32,525 nt of DNA, taken from positions 1 to 32,525 of IMG/VR virus record IMGVR_UViG_3300030098_005295, one strand, 5' to 3'. Every line of letters begins with the position of its first letter. The stretch's first letter is position 1. Source of the DNA: a virus. The position numbers were made by a program, and so were the translations under genes. The notes beneath the pieces were generated by a model, which did no database searches, was not told the origin of the DNA, and saw only the letters and a list, made by a program, of their open reading frames with translations. Below, piece by piece: positions 7,590 through 16,108 of the stretch.

Positions 7590-8711
7590 TTAACCAAGAA
7601 TCCGAACCGCTAACTCTGGCCTTAGAAGTGTAGCACCATAAAGAACATCGTACTCGAATTTCCACTGCTTTTCTTGACGCTGAACTTCAAGCCTCATTGT
7701 TAGGCCCGACTTGTCATCGGTTACCTGACGCATCATATCAGAGTTCATAGAAGCGTCCATAATTGGAGCCATAGCGAACCCGATTGCGTTGCGTTGGAAC
7801 CCAAGATTGTTAACGTGAGAAGCCGCAAAAGTAAGGGCCGTATTGTCTGCAACCGTTGCGGTTAACTCTGGCGTAAACGTAAGGTTCGCACCGGCAAGGC
7901 TTGTCACAACATATTGACCCGAGTTACCGGCCAACGTGAAAAGGTCACCTTCAACGGGGTTATTAGAACCGCCGTCTATCGCTATGGTTGTAGTTCCGGC
8001 CGCATATCCGCTTCCGTTATTTACCAACCAACTTGTCGGGGTGCCGTTGCTATTTGTAAATGTCGGCACGTTTTGGTCAATATGCCAGTTTGCACCCAAT
8101 GCGTATCCTATGTCTCCAAAACGGATACCATCCGAGTCACCACGCCAAGACGAATCCTGTAATGCTCTTTGATTAATTGCATTACCTTCGGCATCGGCAT
8201 CCAAGACAACAAAGCGGTCTTCTAGCGGTGCTTTATTAGTATTAAGTTTTACCCTTGCACCCGTTGTCCAATCGTTTAGGTTGGAAGCAAATGGGGTCGT
8301 CCCTGCGGTTCCAGTTTGCGAATAAACGCCCTTATAAAGACCAAGAATATAGCTGTCTACATTATTAGCCAAAGACCTAACCGCTTCGTCACCCTGTAGC
8401 GTGTTAAAATTGTCAACGTCAATTTGCGTGATCTGTTGATCGGTTAGGAAAAAGCCGGCTTTGTACCATTGGTTTAACGAAATGGTCTTACTGGTTAGCG
8501 TTGAATCACTACCGGCGGCCAATGTGTTTGAAGGGCTAACTGCTCCGGCCGTAATGTCTGCCGAAACTGGGACGGTGATCGTGTCACCTCTTGATGCGGC
8601 TACTCCCGTATAAGTCGAGTTGACCAAACGGGGCATTATAGCATTCTCACGCAAAACTTCCAAACCTCTTGCGATAAGTTTGTCTATTAGTGGGGTTAGT
8701 GTGTTCGCCAT
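7590..8711 (-). CDS. Major capsid protein, P22-coat-like (HK97 fold)
   Basis: A 373-residue protein starting MANTLTPLIDKLIARGLEVLR. The opening, then SRGDTITVPV and ISLNQWYKAGFFLTDQQ, match the P22 coat protein family, whose members build the icosahedral shell on a scaffold. It is somewhat shorter than P22 gp5 (430 residues). Residues of about 236-299 form a strand-rich insert (GDLFTLAGNSGQYVVTS) in the place of the P22 insertion domain. GAAAGGAG precedes the ATG. A 133-nt spacer (8712-8844) separates it from the scaffold gene and holds two short hairpins (GCTC-CGA-GAGC and GGGC-AAA-GCCC) but no gene that I can support. Confidence 0.88.
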   Translation of the reverse strand: MANTLTPLIDKLIARGLEVLRENAIMPRLVNSTYTGVAASRGDTITVPVSADITAGAVSPSNTLAAGSDSTLTSKTISLNQWYKAGFFLTDQQITQIDVDNFNTLQGDEAVRSLANNVDSYILGLYKGVYSQTGTAGTTPFASNLNDWTTGARVKLNTNKAPLEDRFVVLDADAEGNAINQRALQDSSWRGDSDGIRFGDIGYALGANWHIDQNVPTFTNSNGTPTSWLVNNGSGYAAGTTTIAIDGGSNNPVEGDLFTLAGNSGQYVVTSLAGANLTFTPELTATVADNTALTFAASHVNNLGFQRNAIGFAMAPIMDASMNSDMMRQVTDDKSGLTMRLEVQRQEKQWKFEYDVLYGATLLRPELAVRILG

Positions 8712-8844
8712 TTGGCGTTTCTCCTTTCAAAGAGAATAAAATGATGGGCTTTGCCCGTAAGAAAGAAAATGCTCTCGGAGCAATACACCCAATCAAAACG
8801 CTCGGCGATTTTGGGATATGTCGTTACTTCTGCGTCATGCTCCT

Positions 8845-9579
8845 TTATCCGTCAATAATATCTACTTCACCTTTTGAAACCTCAGAAATATATTTGCCGA
8901 TCTCGGAACGGCGTATTTTCTTTTTCGCTGAAACTGCTTGGTCTTGTCCACCTGTAGCACCGGAGCCGGTTGACTCCGCAAACAAAAAACCGTCTGAAAC
9001 TTTTAATTCCTCAACAATTTCGGCAATACCTTGGGGGGTACTCCCGTCATCTGACATTACTACGTTACCATCTGTGTCAACCCTAACGGCATTCGTGCCG
9101 TCACGTTTTAAATTCGGCCTTATCGCTCTAATAATGTGATTAACGGCTCGGTCGTTTTTCGCATTCGCTTTAATGGCTTGTTCTCTAATTTGGTTTTCAA
9201 CGATGTGGATGTCAAGTGTTTTTTCTGCCGTTTCGTAATTTTTTGATAAATTTTCTAACTTTTCTTCGTAACTTTGACGCATTGCCTCGGTTCGTTGCGT
9301 CAATAACTCGTCAATTTTGCCTTCCGAAAGCAATTCTTTTTCATTTTTTTCTGTTACTGTTTTTTCTAATTGCCCTAATTTATTTTCTAATTCCGTTGTC
9401 TTTTTTTTAAATTCCTCATTCTCACGAAATAAAGCCCTATTGTTGTCCCTAAACTCGTTTAGTTTTTCTGTTGTGTCGGTTTCTAAAACATAGCCGTCTT
9501 CTTTTTTAACATAAAAGGCTTTCGTTTCCTCCGCTAATTTCTCAAAACTATCAGCGTCAATAATAGATTTAAGTGTCAT
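8845..9579 (-). CDS. Head scaffolding protein
   Basis: A 244-residue, highly charged protein directly before the coat gene. Residues of about 40-130 are a long coiled coil (EFKKKTTELENKLGQLEKTV), as in gp20-type scaffolds that direct coat assembly and then leave the shell. The middle has a small ordered segment (VRVDTDGNVVMSDDG), and the C-terminus is basic and helical (KKKIRRSEIGKYISEV), like coat-binding ends of scaffolds. Its start overlaps the preceding gene by 11 nt. Confidence 0.82.
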   Translation of the reverse strand: MTLKSIIDADSFEKLAEETKAFYVKKEDGYVLETDTTEKLNEFRDNNRALFRENEEFKKKTTELENKLGQLEKTVTEKNEKELLSEGKIDELLTQRTEAMRQSYEEKLENLSKNYETAEKTLDIHIVENQIREQAIKANAKNDRAVNHIIRAIRPNLKRDGTNAVRVDTDGNVVMSDDGSTPQGIAEIVEELKVSDGFLFAESTGSGATGGQDQAVSAKKKIRRSEIGKYISEVSKGEVDIIDG

Positions 9580-10663
9580 ATCTTTCTCTCAATTCTGCTA
9601 AGGTTAGCGTCCGCCCCTGTTGGTTTACAAGATCAGACAAAGTGATTTTCCCTGCATTATATAATTCTAAACGCCCTTTTCCTAATACTGCTTCTTGTTC
9701 TGCCTTGCTCATACTTTTCAACATTTTTGAAAAACTTGGTGTCGGTGCCGGCTTGCCGTCTATTGGTAAAGATTTATTTCGTTTTAGTATTTCTTTATTT
9801 AGAGCAGGGTCAAGGGTAGCCTGTATATCTTCCAAGGAACCAAAAATGGGGCTTAGTGTGGAACGGCAATTAAAATGCCAAGGCGGTGAACCCATAAACC
9901 TTCGGGGCGTACCGACAAAAGGCCGGTAGCTCGGTAAGTGCCAAGCCCATCCATTTCTTGTCCTACATAAAATTGTTGTCCTACTGTCAAGAATTGCGTT
10001 TACCTGTATACCCTTAACCGTGTCTTTGTTTTTAATGTAAGTGTTCAGACGGGACGCATTTACTACCGTATCGGTTGCCGTTCTTATTAGAGTTTCAGCC
10101 GCCTTCTTATTTTTAAAAATAACCCCGTCTTTAAAGTTAAGACTTTTATTGCCCCTAATAATCCGCAACATATCATCAAGGCTTTGATTATTTTGTATTG
10201 CATAATTTAATCCATCCCTTGTATTTAATTTCAACCCGTCCCGTTGTTTGTTCCAACGGCTCCGAATGGTCATTCCGTCTGCGGTATTTGGGGCAAGCCC
10301 GTCATCTACAATTTTTAACACTACGTTTTCATCTATTAACTTTGGTGCAATGGGGGCACGAAATACCCGTTCCGTTATTTTTGAAACCGCCTTAGATTCT
10401 ATCCTTGCAAGATCCTTAAACTCGTCCACGCTCTTAAATGCAATAGAAGCGTAACTTCTGTCAATGGCCGAATTTACTTGCACTAATAACGCTTCTAACG
10501 TTGTCCGGTTTTTTGGCTCCGCCGTTTTTATAAGCGTAATTAATTCGGCTTGTAGATTATTAATTTCACTAACTACATCTTTTATCTGGCCGTTTGCGTA
10601 CCTGATAAGATCAAGGTCATGTTGGCTTAATACCTCGTCAACCCGTTCGTTTATGGTTGGCAT
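9569..10663 (-). CDS. Phage head morphogenesis protein (SPP1 gp7 / Mu gpF-like)
   Basis: A 364-residue minor head protein. The diagnostic stretch is LDSRTTILCRTRNGWAW (residues 225-241) followed by PPWHFNCRSTLSPI (260-273), typical of the MuF/gp7 family, whose members bind the portal and enter the head. The C-terminal segment, with KGRLELYNAGKITLSDLV and TLAELRERY, is common in this family. It lies 5 nt after the portal gene, in the usual order portal, MuF, scaffold, coat. Confidence 0.88.
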   Translation of the reverse strand: MPTINERVDEVLSQHDLDLIRYANGQIKDVVSEINNLQAELITLIKTAEPKNRTTLEALLVQVNSAIDRSYASIAFKSVDEFKDLARIESKAVSKITERVFRAPIAPKLIDENVVLKIVDDGLAPNTADGMTIRSRWNKQRDGLKLNTRDGLNYAIQNNQSLDDMLRIIRGNKSLNFKDGVIFKNKKAAETLIRTATDTVVNASRLNTYIKNKDTVKGIQVNAILDSRTTILCRTRNGWAWHLPSYRPFVGTPRRFMGSPPWHFNCRSTLSPIFGSLEDIQATLDPALNKEILKRNKSLPIDGKPAPTPSFSKMLKSMSKAEQEAVLGKGRLELYNAGKITLSDLVNQQGRTLTLAELRERYDT

Positions 10664-10668
10664 TCATT

Positions 10669-12045
10669 TTAACCTTCCGCCCTTAACACGGAATCAATGC
10701 TATTTTGTAATTCTAATATTTCTTTTTCCTCCGTTGGGTCTGTGTTTGGCCTCAATAACTCGCCACGGTCATATAAAAACATCAAATTGTCTACCGTCAT
10801 ATATCCGGCTTGAACTATGTGCATAAGTTTTTCGGCTTCTTCTGCTCCCATTTGGTCAGAGAAAAAATCGTTATTTAAAATAATTTCCCCTTCGCTCGTT
10901 GGGTTACCCAACCACACATTTAACAACCCAATCGCTTGGCTTAATCCACGGTCTAAAGTTTCAGTTATACCGGCAAGCGTTGCCTGATCTCCGGCGGTTC
11001 TTAGGCGAATAGCTGATGCGGCTTCTGCTTGCGATTTTTGTTTTTCCAACAACCTACCGCCCAAGGAAGCCATTTTGTGTTCATCTTCTTCAAGGGCTTT
11101 TTGCATTGCCCCCAACCCCTCGCCTTTAAACTCTAAAAAAGACGCTTTTGCATCGGAATCCTCAGACCACCAAGCCGTTCCCGAACCAATTTTATAGCCG
11201 TCGTTTGATTTAGGAAAGCCGGCCGCTATAGCTGTCGGAAGGCCGGTGTAGTGTAGGCCGTGGTTGTAATCGCAACTTAACCGCCAATGATGAATATTTA
11301 CGTCAACCAAATCAAGCAGGGGGGGCTTTTCAACTTCCATGCCTATTAAATTGGTATTTATACAAACAAACGGAATATAATCTAACGAGGAACCGGCAAT
11401 AGTTGGAACAATTTCTTCAACTAAAATATAATCTTCTTTGTTTGCTCCCTCGTTAATTTTTACGTAAACCCTAACAACATAGACCCCTTCCTCTAAACTT
11501 AAAACCCTTATTCGTTGTTGTGGTTTTGTAACATAGGGGTCATCGGGGTCATTAACGTGACCAATTTCTGCAAGACAAACCGTTGTAATAACAGAGCGTC
11601 CAGAAATACGGCTAACCGTCCAATTTATAATATTTTCGGCAATGTATGGAATTAAATAAGGCCGGCCTTCCTCGTCAGAGTAATCGCAAAGCAAACCATA
11701 TCGCCCCGTTATTAATATTTCACGCATCGCCTCTTTCGCTAAACCCTCAAAAGACAAATCGGTTAAAGTTACGTCACCCATTAACGGTTCCGAACTGCCG
11801 GCTACAATAGTAGGCGAACGGCGAAAGCACGAACCCATCATTCCGTGAACTGTTTTAGCAGTGGCGTTAAAATATAACCCCCTGCGAATATAACTGGTGT
11901 ATTCTGCCGAAGATTGGCCGTCTAAAGAAGGCACATAATCGGCACCGTTAGCAATTAACGCATCTTGTCCCGAGTAAGCGTCACGGCATTTTTGCCACTG
12001 GTTTTCTATTTCTTCGTATTGCGAAGCGAACGAGTTTACCGGCAT
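10669..12045 (-). CDS. Portal protein (DUF4055-type)
   Basis: A 458-residue portal protein. I choose the ATG at 12045, 1 nt after the terminase stop and preceded by AGAGGATTATAA. A start 15 codons earlier would lie inside the terminase gene. The N-terminus (MPVNSFASQYEEIENQWQKC) and YTSYIRRGLYFNATAKTVHG are typical of the DUF4055 family of portals. The portal forms the dodecameric vertex through which DNA enters and leaves. The C-terminal part has the usual helical region (LEEDEHKMASLGGRLLE, then EAASAIRLRTAGDQATL). Confidence 0.86.
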   Translation of the reverse strand: MPVNSFASQYEEIENQWQKCRDAYSGQDALIANGADYVPSLDGQSSAEYTSYIRRGLYFNATAKTVHGMMGSCFRRSPTIVAGSSEPLMGDVTLTDLSFEGLAKEAMREILITGRYGLLCDYSDEEGRPYLIPYIAENIINWTVSRISGRSVITTVCLAEIGHVNDPDDPYVTKPQQRIRVLSLEEGVYVVRVYVKINEGANKEDYILVEEIVPTIAGSSLDYIPFVCINTNLIGMEVEKPPLLDLVDVNIHHWRLSCDYNHGLHYTGLPTAIAAGFPKSNDGYKIGSGTAWWSEDSDAKASFLEFKGEGLGAMQKALEEDEHKMASLGGRLLEKQKSQAEAASAIRLRTAGDQATLAGITETLDRGLSQAIGLLNVWLGNPTSEGEIILNNDFFSDQMGAEEAEKLMHIVQAGYMTVDNLMFLYDRGELLRPNTDPTEEKEILELQNSIDSVLRAEG

Positions 12046-12046
12046 T

Positions 12047-13348
12047 TTATAATCCTCTAACTTTTGTGGTTCCGCCCTCATTGCGTCCAATAAATAAATC
12101 CGTTAACCCCCAAACCAGTGCGTCAAGCCGGTCAGGGGATTCCCGTGTTTCGTGCGTGTAGGTGCATAACTGGTCTTCTAATTGTGCAAAATTACCACAA
12201 TGATGAACCCTGCCTTGTTCATATAATGCGGCAATCGGTTCCGCCCTTAATATTTTACCCTTTGAAGCCCTAACTGCTTTGAAAGCTACATTTTTGTCTA
12301 CCGTTCTAATTGTGTGTTCTACCATATCACCGCCTTGATTTACCTCGGCTACAATGCGGTCAGCGTTAAATTTGTAATAAGTTTGTATCGCCTTAATTGC
12401 CCATTCTTGGGGCGAAAATTTACCAGAAACATCATCAATTATATAGCCCCTGTCACCTAACTTACCGCATACAATTATTCCCGTTTCGTCAGCTTCTTCC
12501 CCTGCCGTTATTGCAGGGTCAACCCCAACAACAATTCTTTCAAAATAATCCGGTGCATTTTTTAACCGGTGGTCTTCTATGAACGCCCGTTGCCATAGTG
12601 CCCCGACAATATCATCTAATATTTCAGCGTGTAGTTCTTGCCGGCCTAACCGTGTTCCCTCATAACGTGCGATAATTCTTTGGGCAAAGCTATCGGCAAG
12701 GTTGTGAAGGTTGTCGTATGTTGAGCCTTTTGTCAAATGTGTAGCAGGGTCGTTCACTAAATCCTTTAAAATTTTTATCGGCCTTGGCGTTGTAGTGATT
12801 ACAACTTGTGGGTTTTCCCCTAAACGCAACCCAAGGTCTAAATTCGACCAAGTGTCTTCGGCGTAACGGTATTTCGACAACTCGTCCAACCACGCCCCGT
12901 CATGTTGTGGGCCTCGCAACTGGTCAGGCTCGTCACCACTGTAGCAAACCGCAATCGCTCCGTTTGGCCAAGTTAACCGCCTTTTCGAAGGTTCATATAA
13001 AGGCCGGTTTTTTCTTTGTGCGGTAGCTAAAATTCCCGACTCCCCCTCCACCATTACGTCACGCACATCGGCTTTCGTTTCACCGACCAACGCTATTCGC
13101 ATTTTCCCGTTCTCAATTTGTTCGTGAACCCACTCAGCACCGCACCTTGTTTTCCCATATCCACGCCCTGCCAAGATTAACCATATACGCCAATCCCCTT
13201 CCGGCGTTAACTGCTCCGGCCTTGCCCAAAAAGACCAAGTAGTTAATAATTCGTCTGCCTCGTTGTCTGTTAAGGTTTCTAATACTTTAGTCCTGTCGCT
13301 TTCGCTCAACGATACGAGCGATTGAATTGTTAAGTTTGTCAAGGGCAC
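12047..13348 (-). CDS. terL: Terminase large subunit
   Basis: A 433-residue packaging motor. The N-terminal ATPase has Walker A at residues 61-67 (GRGYGKT) and Walker B with catalytic Glu at 151-156 (GAWLDE). The C-terminal RNase H-like nuclease shows acidic residues D277 (VGVDPAIT), E335 (RIVAEVNQGGD) and D406/D409 (SPDRLDAL). Overall it resembles the terminases of gene transfer agent-like phages. The start codon is uncertain: GTG at 13348 overlaps the small terminase gene by 62 nt and has a weak SD, and no ATG occurs before the Walker A motif. It is followed 1 nt later by the portal gene. Confidence 0.93.
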   Translation of the reverse strand: MPLTNLTIQSLVSLSESDRTKVLETLTDNEADELLTTWSFWARPEQLTPEGDWRIWLILAGRGYGKTRCGAEWVHEQIENGKMRIALVGETKADVRDVMVEGESGILATAQRKNRPLYEPSKRRLTWPNGAIAVCYSGDEPDQLRGPQHDGAWLDELSKYRYAEDTWSNLDLGLRLGENPQVVITTTPRPIKILKDLVNDPATHLTKGSTYDNLHNLADSFAQRIIARYEGTRLGRQELHAEILDDIVGALWQRAFIEDHRLKNAPDYFERIVVGVDPAITAGEEADETGIIVCGKLGDRGYIIDDVSGKFSPQEWAIKAIQTYYKFNADRIVAEVNQGGDMVEHTIRTVDKNVAFKAVRASKGKILRAEPIAALYEQGRVHHCGNFAQLEDQLCTYTHETRESPDRLDALVWGLTDLFIGRNEGGTTKVRGL

Positions 13349-13655
13349 CCGTTGCAGTTATTTCGGTTTCATTTTTTGTTTCTATTCTGTCGGCTTGGCC
13401 TAACCGGTTTTTCCCAAGCCAAATCAACATCGCTGTATTGCCCGAAACCGCCGTGTCAAATTGTGCCCTTTTTAAAGAAACCGCCCCCTCCGACTTGCCT
13501 CGCTCATATGCTTCCCGAATTGTTTTTTCTTTTAATTTTTTGGCAAAAGTTGACCGGCCTATTTTTAGGACGTCAGCAATTTCTTCGTAAGAGCAAGAAA
13601 GCCTTGCCAACGCTCTAACTTGGTCGGGGTCAATATTTATGGACTTTCTTCCCAT
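13287..13655 (-). CDS. Probable terminase small subunit
   Basis: A 122-residue protein directly before the large terminase. Residues of about 18-50 form a helix-turn-helix (SCSYEEIADVLKIGRSTFAKK), which would recognise the packaging site. The middle (AVSLKRAQFDTAVSGNTAMLIWLGKNRLGQ) is the kind of segment seen in small terminases of this class. Overlap with the large subunit gene suggests coupled translation. No clear SD precedes the ATG, where the sequence is TATATATAATAA. Confidence 0.78.
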   Translation of the reverse strand: MGRKSINIDPDQVRALARLSCSYEEIADVLKIGRSTFAKKLKEKTIREAYERGKSEGAVSLKRAQFDTAVSGNTAMLIWLGKNRLGQADRIETKNETEITATGALDKLNNSIARIVERKRQD

Positions 13656-13712
13656 TTATTATATATACACCGTCTATTTATTTTTGCGTCTAAAAAAATT
13701 ATAATCATGTAT

Positions 13713-15053
13713 TTAAGTTTCATCAAGTTTATTTTGTTCTTCCTCGCCGAAATCGCACTCTCCGCAAGCCTCAGACGCTTTTTTGCCGTCACCCTTTACA
13801 AATACTAAGACATTTTGATGCCCTTTGCCTAATTTACGGGTTGAACGAAAATACCGGCCGGCTCTAAACGGTAAACTTCCAATCGGCGTGACCATAATAG
13901 CCTCGTTGTAATAATGCAAACCGGCATCAAGAAAAGCCTGTATTGTATCGCCTACAAAGTTTTGATAATTGCCCTGCTTGTCCCTAAACTCACCAACCAC
14001 AAAACAAGCAAACGAATTTTCCCGTAACAAAGAACAAGTCTTATTAATTATTTCAAAATATGCTTTCCGAAAATCATTGTAAGGCAATACCGATAAATCA
14101 TTAGGGTTGTCGCTGTAAACCTCTAAATCCCCGTAAGGCGGACAACTAAAAATAAAATCGGCTTTTTTTTCTTTTAGGACAACGTCAATTTCCCTTGAGT
14201 CATTACAATGCCAAACGGGGTTTTCGCCCTCTACAGAAACACAAATATTTTCCGCTTGTTCATTATTGGCTTCAACTTGCTCCGCTCTTACGTCCAAACC
14301 GCTGTATTCTAACCCGAGTTTTGACGCAACTATACCACGAACCGAACCACCGGCAAACGGGTCAACAACAACCCCCCCTTTTGGACAGAACCAACGATAC
14401 GCCAACTCAGTAATCACGGGGTCAAAAACGCTACCACTGTCATCGCCTATAGTTTCACCGTTGTTGAAATACTCCAACGCCACTACACTTCCATCGCCCG
14501 ATTTTGTAACATTTTCACGCCCTAATTCGCTTTTTATGCCTAACGATAACCACGCCCTTTTTCTATCTTGCCACCACCCTTCCCGAGCATTTAACACACT
14601 AAAAGGGGGAATACCAAACGCTTCAGACAATTTATTTTTGTGTAATTCTTTTTCTGCTTTAACTTTTTCGTCTGTTAGGCTCGGCAACTCTATGTCATCA
14701 ATAGCTAATATTTCGGCCAACTCGCTATCCATGTTTTTCATTAATTGCTCTAAAACTTCAACGTCCCAATCGGCTAACTCGGCGGTTCTGTTGTCGGCAA
14801 TGCCAAACGCTTGGGCGTGTGCAGGGTCGAGGGCGGTTTCTACAATGTTTATTTCTTTCCACCCTAATTCTGTAGCCGCTTGGAGCGTCCCGTTCCCTGC
14901 AATTACTACACCACGGTCATCAACGACAATGGGTTTTTGTTGCCCGAACACTTCTAACGAATCTTTTATTGCTTTTATATTTTTTATTGAATGGGTTCTG
15001 GCGTTTGCAGGGTCACTTTTTAACTCATTAATATTTTTTTTTATAATGTTCAT
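13713..15053 (-). CDS. ParB-like nuclease domain fused to DNA methyltransferase
   Basis: A 446-residue two-domain protein. Residues of about 1-95 are ParB/Srx-like (SDPANARTHS, then GQQKPIVVDDRGVVIAGNGTL). After a linker, residues of about 205-430 form a Rossmann methylase: motif I is DPFAGGSVRG (231-240) and motif IV is SCPPYGD (303-309). Motif I before motif IV is not the beta-class order. A cysteine stands where DPPY/SPPY enzymes have Asp or Ser. The family modifies adenine-N6 or cytosine-N4 in DNA, here perhaps to guard phage DNA from restriction. Its ATG overlaps the endolysin stop codon (ATGA). Confidence 0.85.
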   Translation of the reverse strand: MNIIKKNINELKSDPANARTHSIKNIKAIKDSLEVFGQQKPIVVDDRGVVIAGNGTLQAATELGWKEINIVETALDPAHAQAFGIADNRTAELADWDVEVLEQLMKNMDSELAEILAIDDIELPSLTDEKVKAEKELHKNKLSEAFGIPPFSVLNAREGWWQDRKRAWLSLGIKSELGRENVTKSGDGSVVALEYFNNGETIGDDSGSVFDPVITELAYRWFCPKGGVVVDPFAGGSVRGIVASKLGLEYSGLDVRAEQVEANNEQAENICVSVEGENPVWHCNDSREIDVVLKEKKADFIFSCPPYGDLEVYSDNPNDLSVLPYNDFRKAYFEIINKTCSLLRENSFACFVVGEFRDKQGNYQNFVGDTIQAFLDAGLHYYNEAIMVTPIGSLPFRAGRYFRSTRKLGKGHQNVLVFVKGDGKKASEACGECDFGEEEQNKLDET

Positions 15054-15439
15054 TTTGTTCTATTGTCCCAACGGGTTGCCTTGTCTCGCATGTCTAAATG
15101 AACAAATACATCATATCTTCCAATGCCGGTAAAACCTAAAATTTCGGCCTTATCCGCTATCATATTAAGGGCTATAGGCAACGAGGGCTTGTCAAGTAGC
15201 TTACTTTTTACGCTTGGGATAATATCTGTGGCGAAAATCATATGTTGCGATTTTTTTGCACCCCCTATCGCCTCGTTGTGTTTTTCCGACCTAAAGCCGG
15301 AAGTTATACGTAACGGGGCTTCCCAATATTCACGCAACTTTTGCAGGGCTACCATATGCGACCAGAACCGTTCGTTTGGTTCAAACCCTGCAAGCACTTC
15401 TTGCCAAGTGAAATTCGGTATATCGTGTCTTAGTATCAT
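15050..15439 (-). CDS. Endolysin-like peptidase, M15 family
   Basis: A 129-residue zinc peptidase that would cut peptide cross-links of peptidoglycan. The M15 signature is visible: ITSGFRSEKHNEAIGGAKKS, then the zinc ligands H66 and D72 (QHMIFATDI) and H114 (VFVHLDMR). No signal peptide is seen, so it would need a holin to reach the wall. The usual Gly after QHM is replaced by IFA. It is the first gene of the leftward late unit, far in the linear map from the membrane lysis genes at 25.7-26.8 kb. SD AAGGA precedes the ATG. Confidence 0.88.
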   Translation of the reverse strand: MILRHDIPNFTWQEVLAGFEPNERFWSHMVALQKLREYWEAPLRITSGFRSEKHNEAIGGAKKSQHMIFATDIIPSVKSKLLDKPSLPIALNMIADKAEILGFTGIGRYDVFVHLDMRDKATRWDNRTK

Positions 15440-15483
15440 ATTGTTCCTTGTGAAACATTTTTATAGTTGCCAAGTAAAAAAAA

Positions 15484-15781
15484 ATACCTTACCAAATACC
15501 TTACACACTGCAAGCGGTTTATTTTCAATAGCTTAACCCTAATTTTAAAAACACAACGGCCTTTAAAAAAATAATACCGGCCTATTTTAAACTCTTTAAA
15601 AACAATTACTTACAAAAAAGTGGTTAGGTATTTCTATTATTTTCACACACGTATGAAAAAAAGTTTTAAAATGTAATATGAAAAAAAAAGTAATTTTTTA
15701 CCGGCCTACCCTACCGGTTGCCCGTAACAATTTATTTATCAACGCTTTAACTACGGCCAGTAAAAACCGGCATACCTTACC
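15484..15781. repeat. Dispersed 10-mer ATACCTTACC repeats
   Basis: ATACCTTACC occurs at 15484-15493 and 15772-15781, and ATACCTTAC at 15496-15504. The first two copies form a 12-bp-period tandem. An inverted near-copy (GGTTAGGTAT, one mismatch) lies at about 15622-15631. They flank the region where the late promoter is expected and may bind a late regulator. Confidence 0.5.
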
Positions 15782-15786
15782 AAAAA

Positions 15787-15826
15787 CCCCCCACAACAAA
15801 CCGAGGACACGAATTGTTGTAGGGGG
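15787..15826 (-). terminator. Rho-independent terminator of the repressor gene
   Basis: Arms 15826-15814 and 15799-15787 pair as seven plus five bases around a 1x1 mismatch, with a 14-nt loop. On the minus strand the stem ends in GGGGGG followed by TTTTT. It would stop the repressor transcript before the endolysin operon. Confidence 0.75.
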
Positions 15827-15873
15827 CGTGAAAGCGGTTAACCAGACCGCCAACCCTTAGGAGGTAATTAATT

Positions 15874-16101
15874 TTAGTCATAATTATTATTTTTGTCAAT
15901 CGTTTTTGTAATTGTTTCAATTTCACAATTTAAATTTTCACAAATTGTTGAAAGTGTTTTTAATGTAGGCGAATGTTTGTTGTTCACTATGTTAGTAACT
16001 TGAGCCTCGGAAATGCCGGTTTTCAAGGCGAACATTTTTTGCGAACTGTAACCGTTGTCAAGCAGTTTTCTTAAAAAGTTTTCTTTGTCAAATATTATCA
16101 T
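15874..16101 (-). CDS. Cro/CI-type HTH repressor, 75 aa
   Basis: A small DNA-binding protein with one XRE-type helix-turn-helix at about residues 18-55 (SSQKMFALKTGISEAQ, then NIVNNKHSPTLKTLS). It has no dimerisation or cleavage domain, so it is Cro-sized. It is divergent from the early genes, where it probably controls the early promoters and perhaps itself. I choose ATG at 16101; a TTG at 16110 lies inside the -10 box of its own promoter. No SD precedes the ATG, and the predicted transcription start is at about 16102, so the mRNA is probably leaderless. Confidence 0.85.
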   Translation of the reverse strand: MIIFDKENFLRKLLDNGYSSQKMFALKTGISEAQVTNIVNNKHSPTLKTLSTICENLNCEIETITKTIDKNNNYD

Positions 16102-16108
16102 ATTAACC

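Larger units (their letters stand above)
15440..15873. other. Gene-poor control region before the late operon (434 nt)
   Basis: This stretch lies between the endolysin start and the repressor stop and holds no gene I can support. It contains the repressor terminator (15787-15826), four copies of an ATACCTTACC-like 10-mer, a GCGGT-ACCGC hairpin (15834-15850) and a plus-strand AGGAGG (15859-15864) with no start codon after it. The late promoter should lie here on the minus strand. TATAAA at about 15468-15463 is the best -10 candidate, but I see no matching -35, so late transcription may need an activator. Confidence 0.6.

Noticed and set aside
7499-7597. Longer start for the 52-residue protein
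   Set aside because: It would begin inside the coat gene end and translate through the perfect 11-bp hairpin; the internal ATG has GGGGG upstream.
12046-12090. Portal start 15 codons upstream
   Set aside because: Lies within the terminase gene; the later ATG follows the terminase stop with a good SD.
15678-15860. 60-codon plus-strand frame in the control region
   Set aside because: No SD, low-complexity start, runs through the repressor terminator hairpin, and ends in the orphan SD; nothing supports translation.
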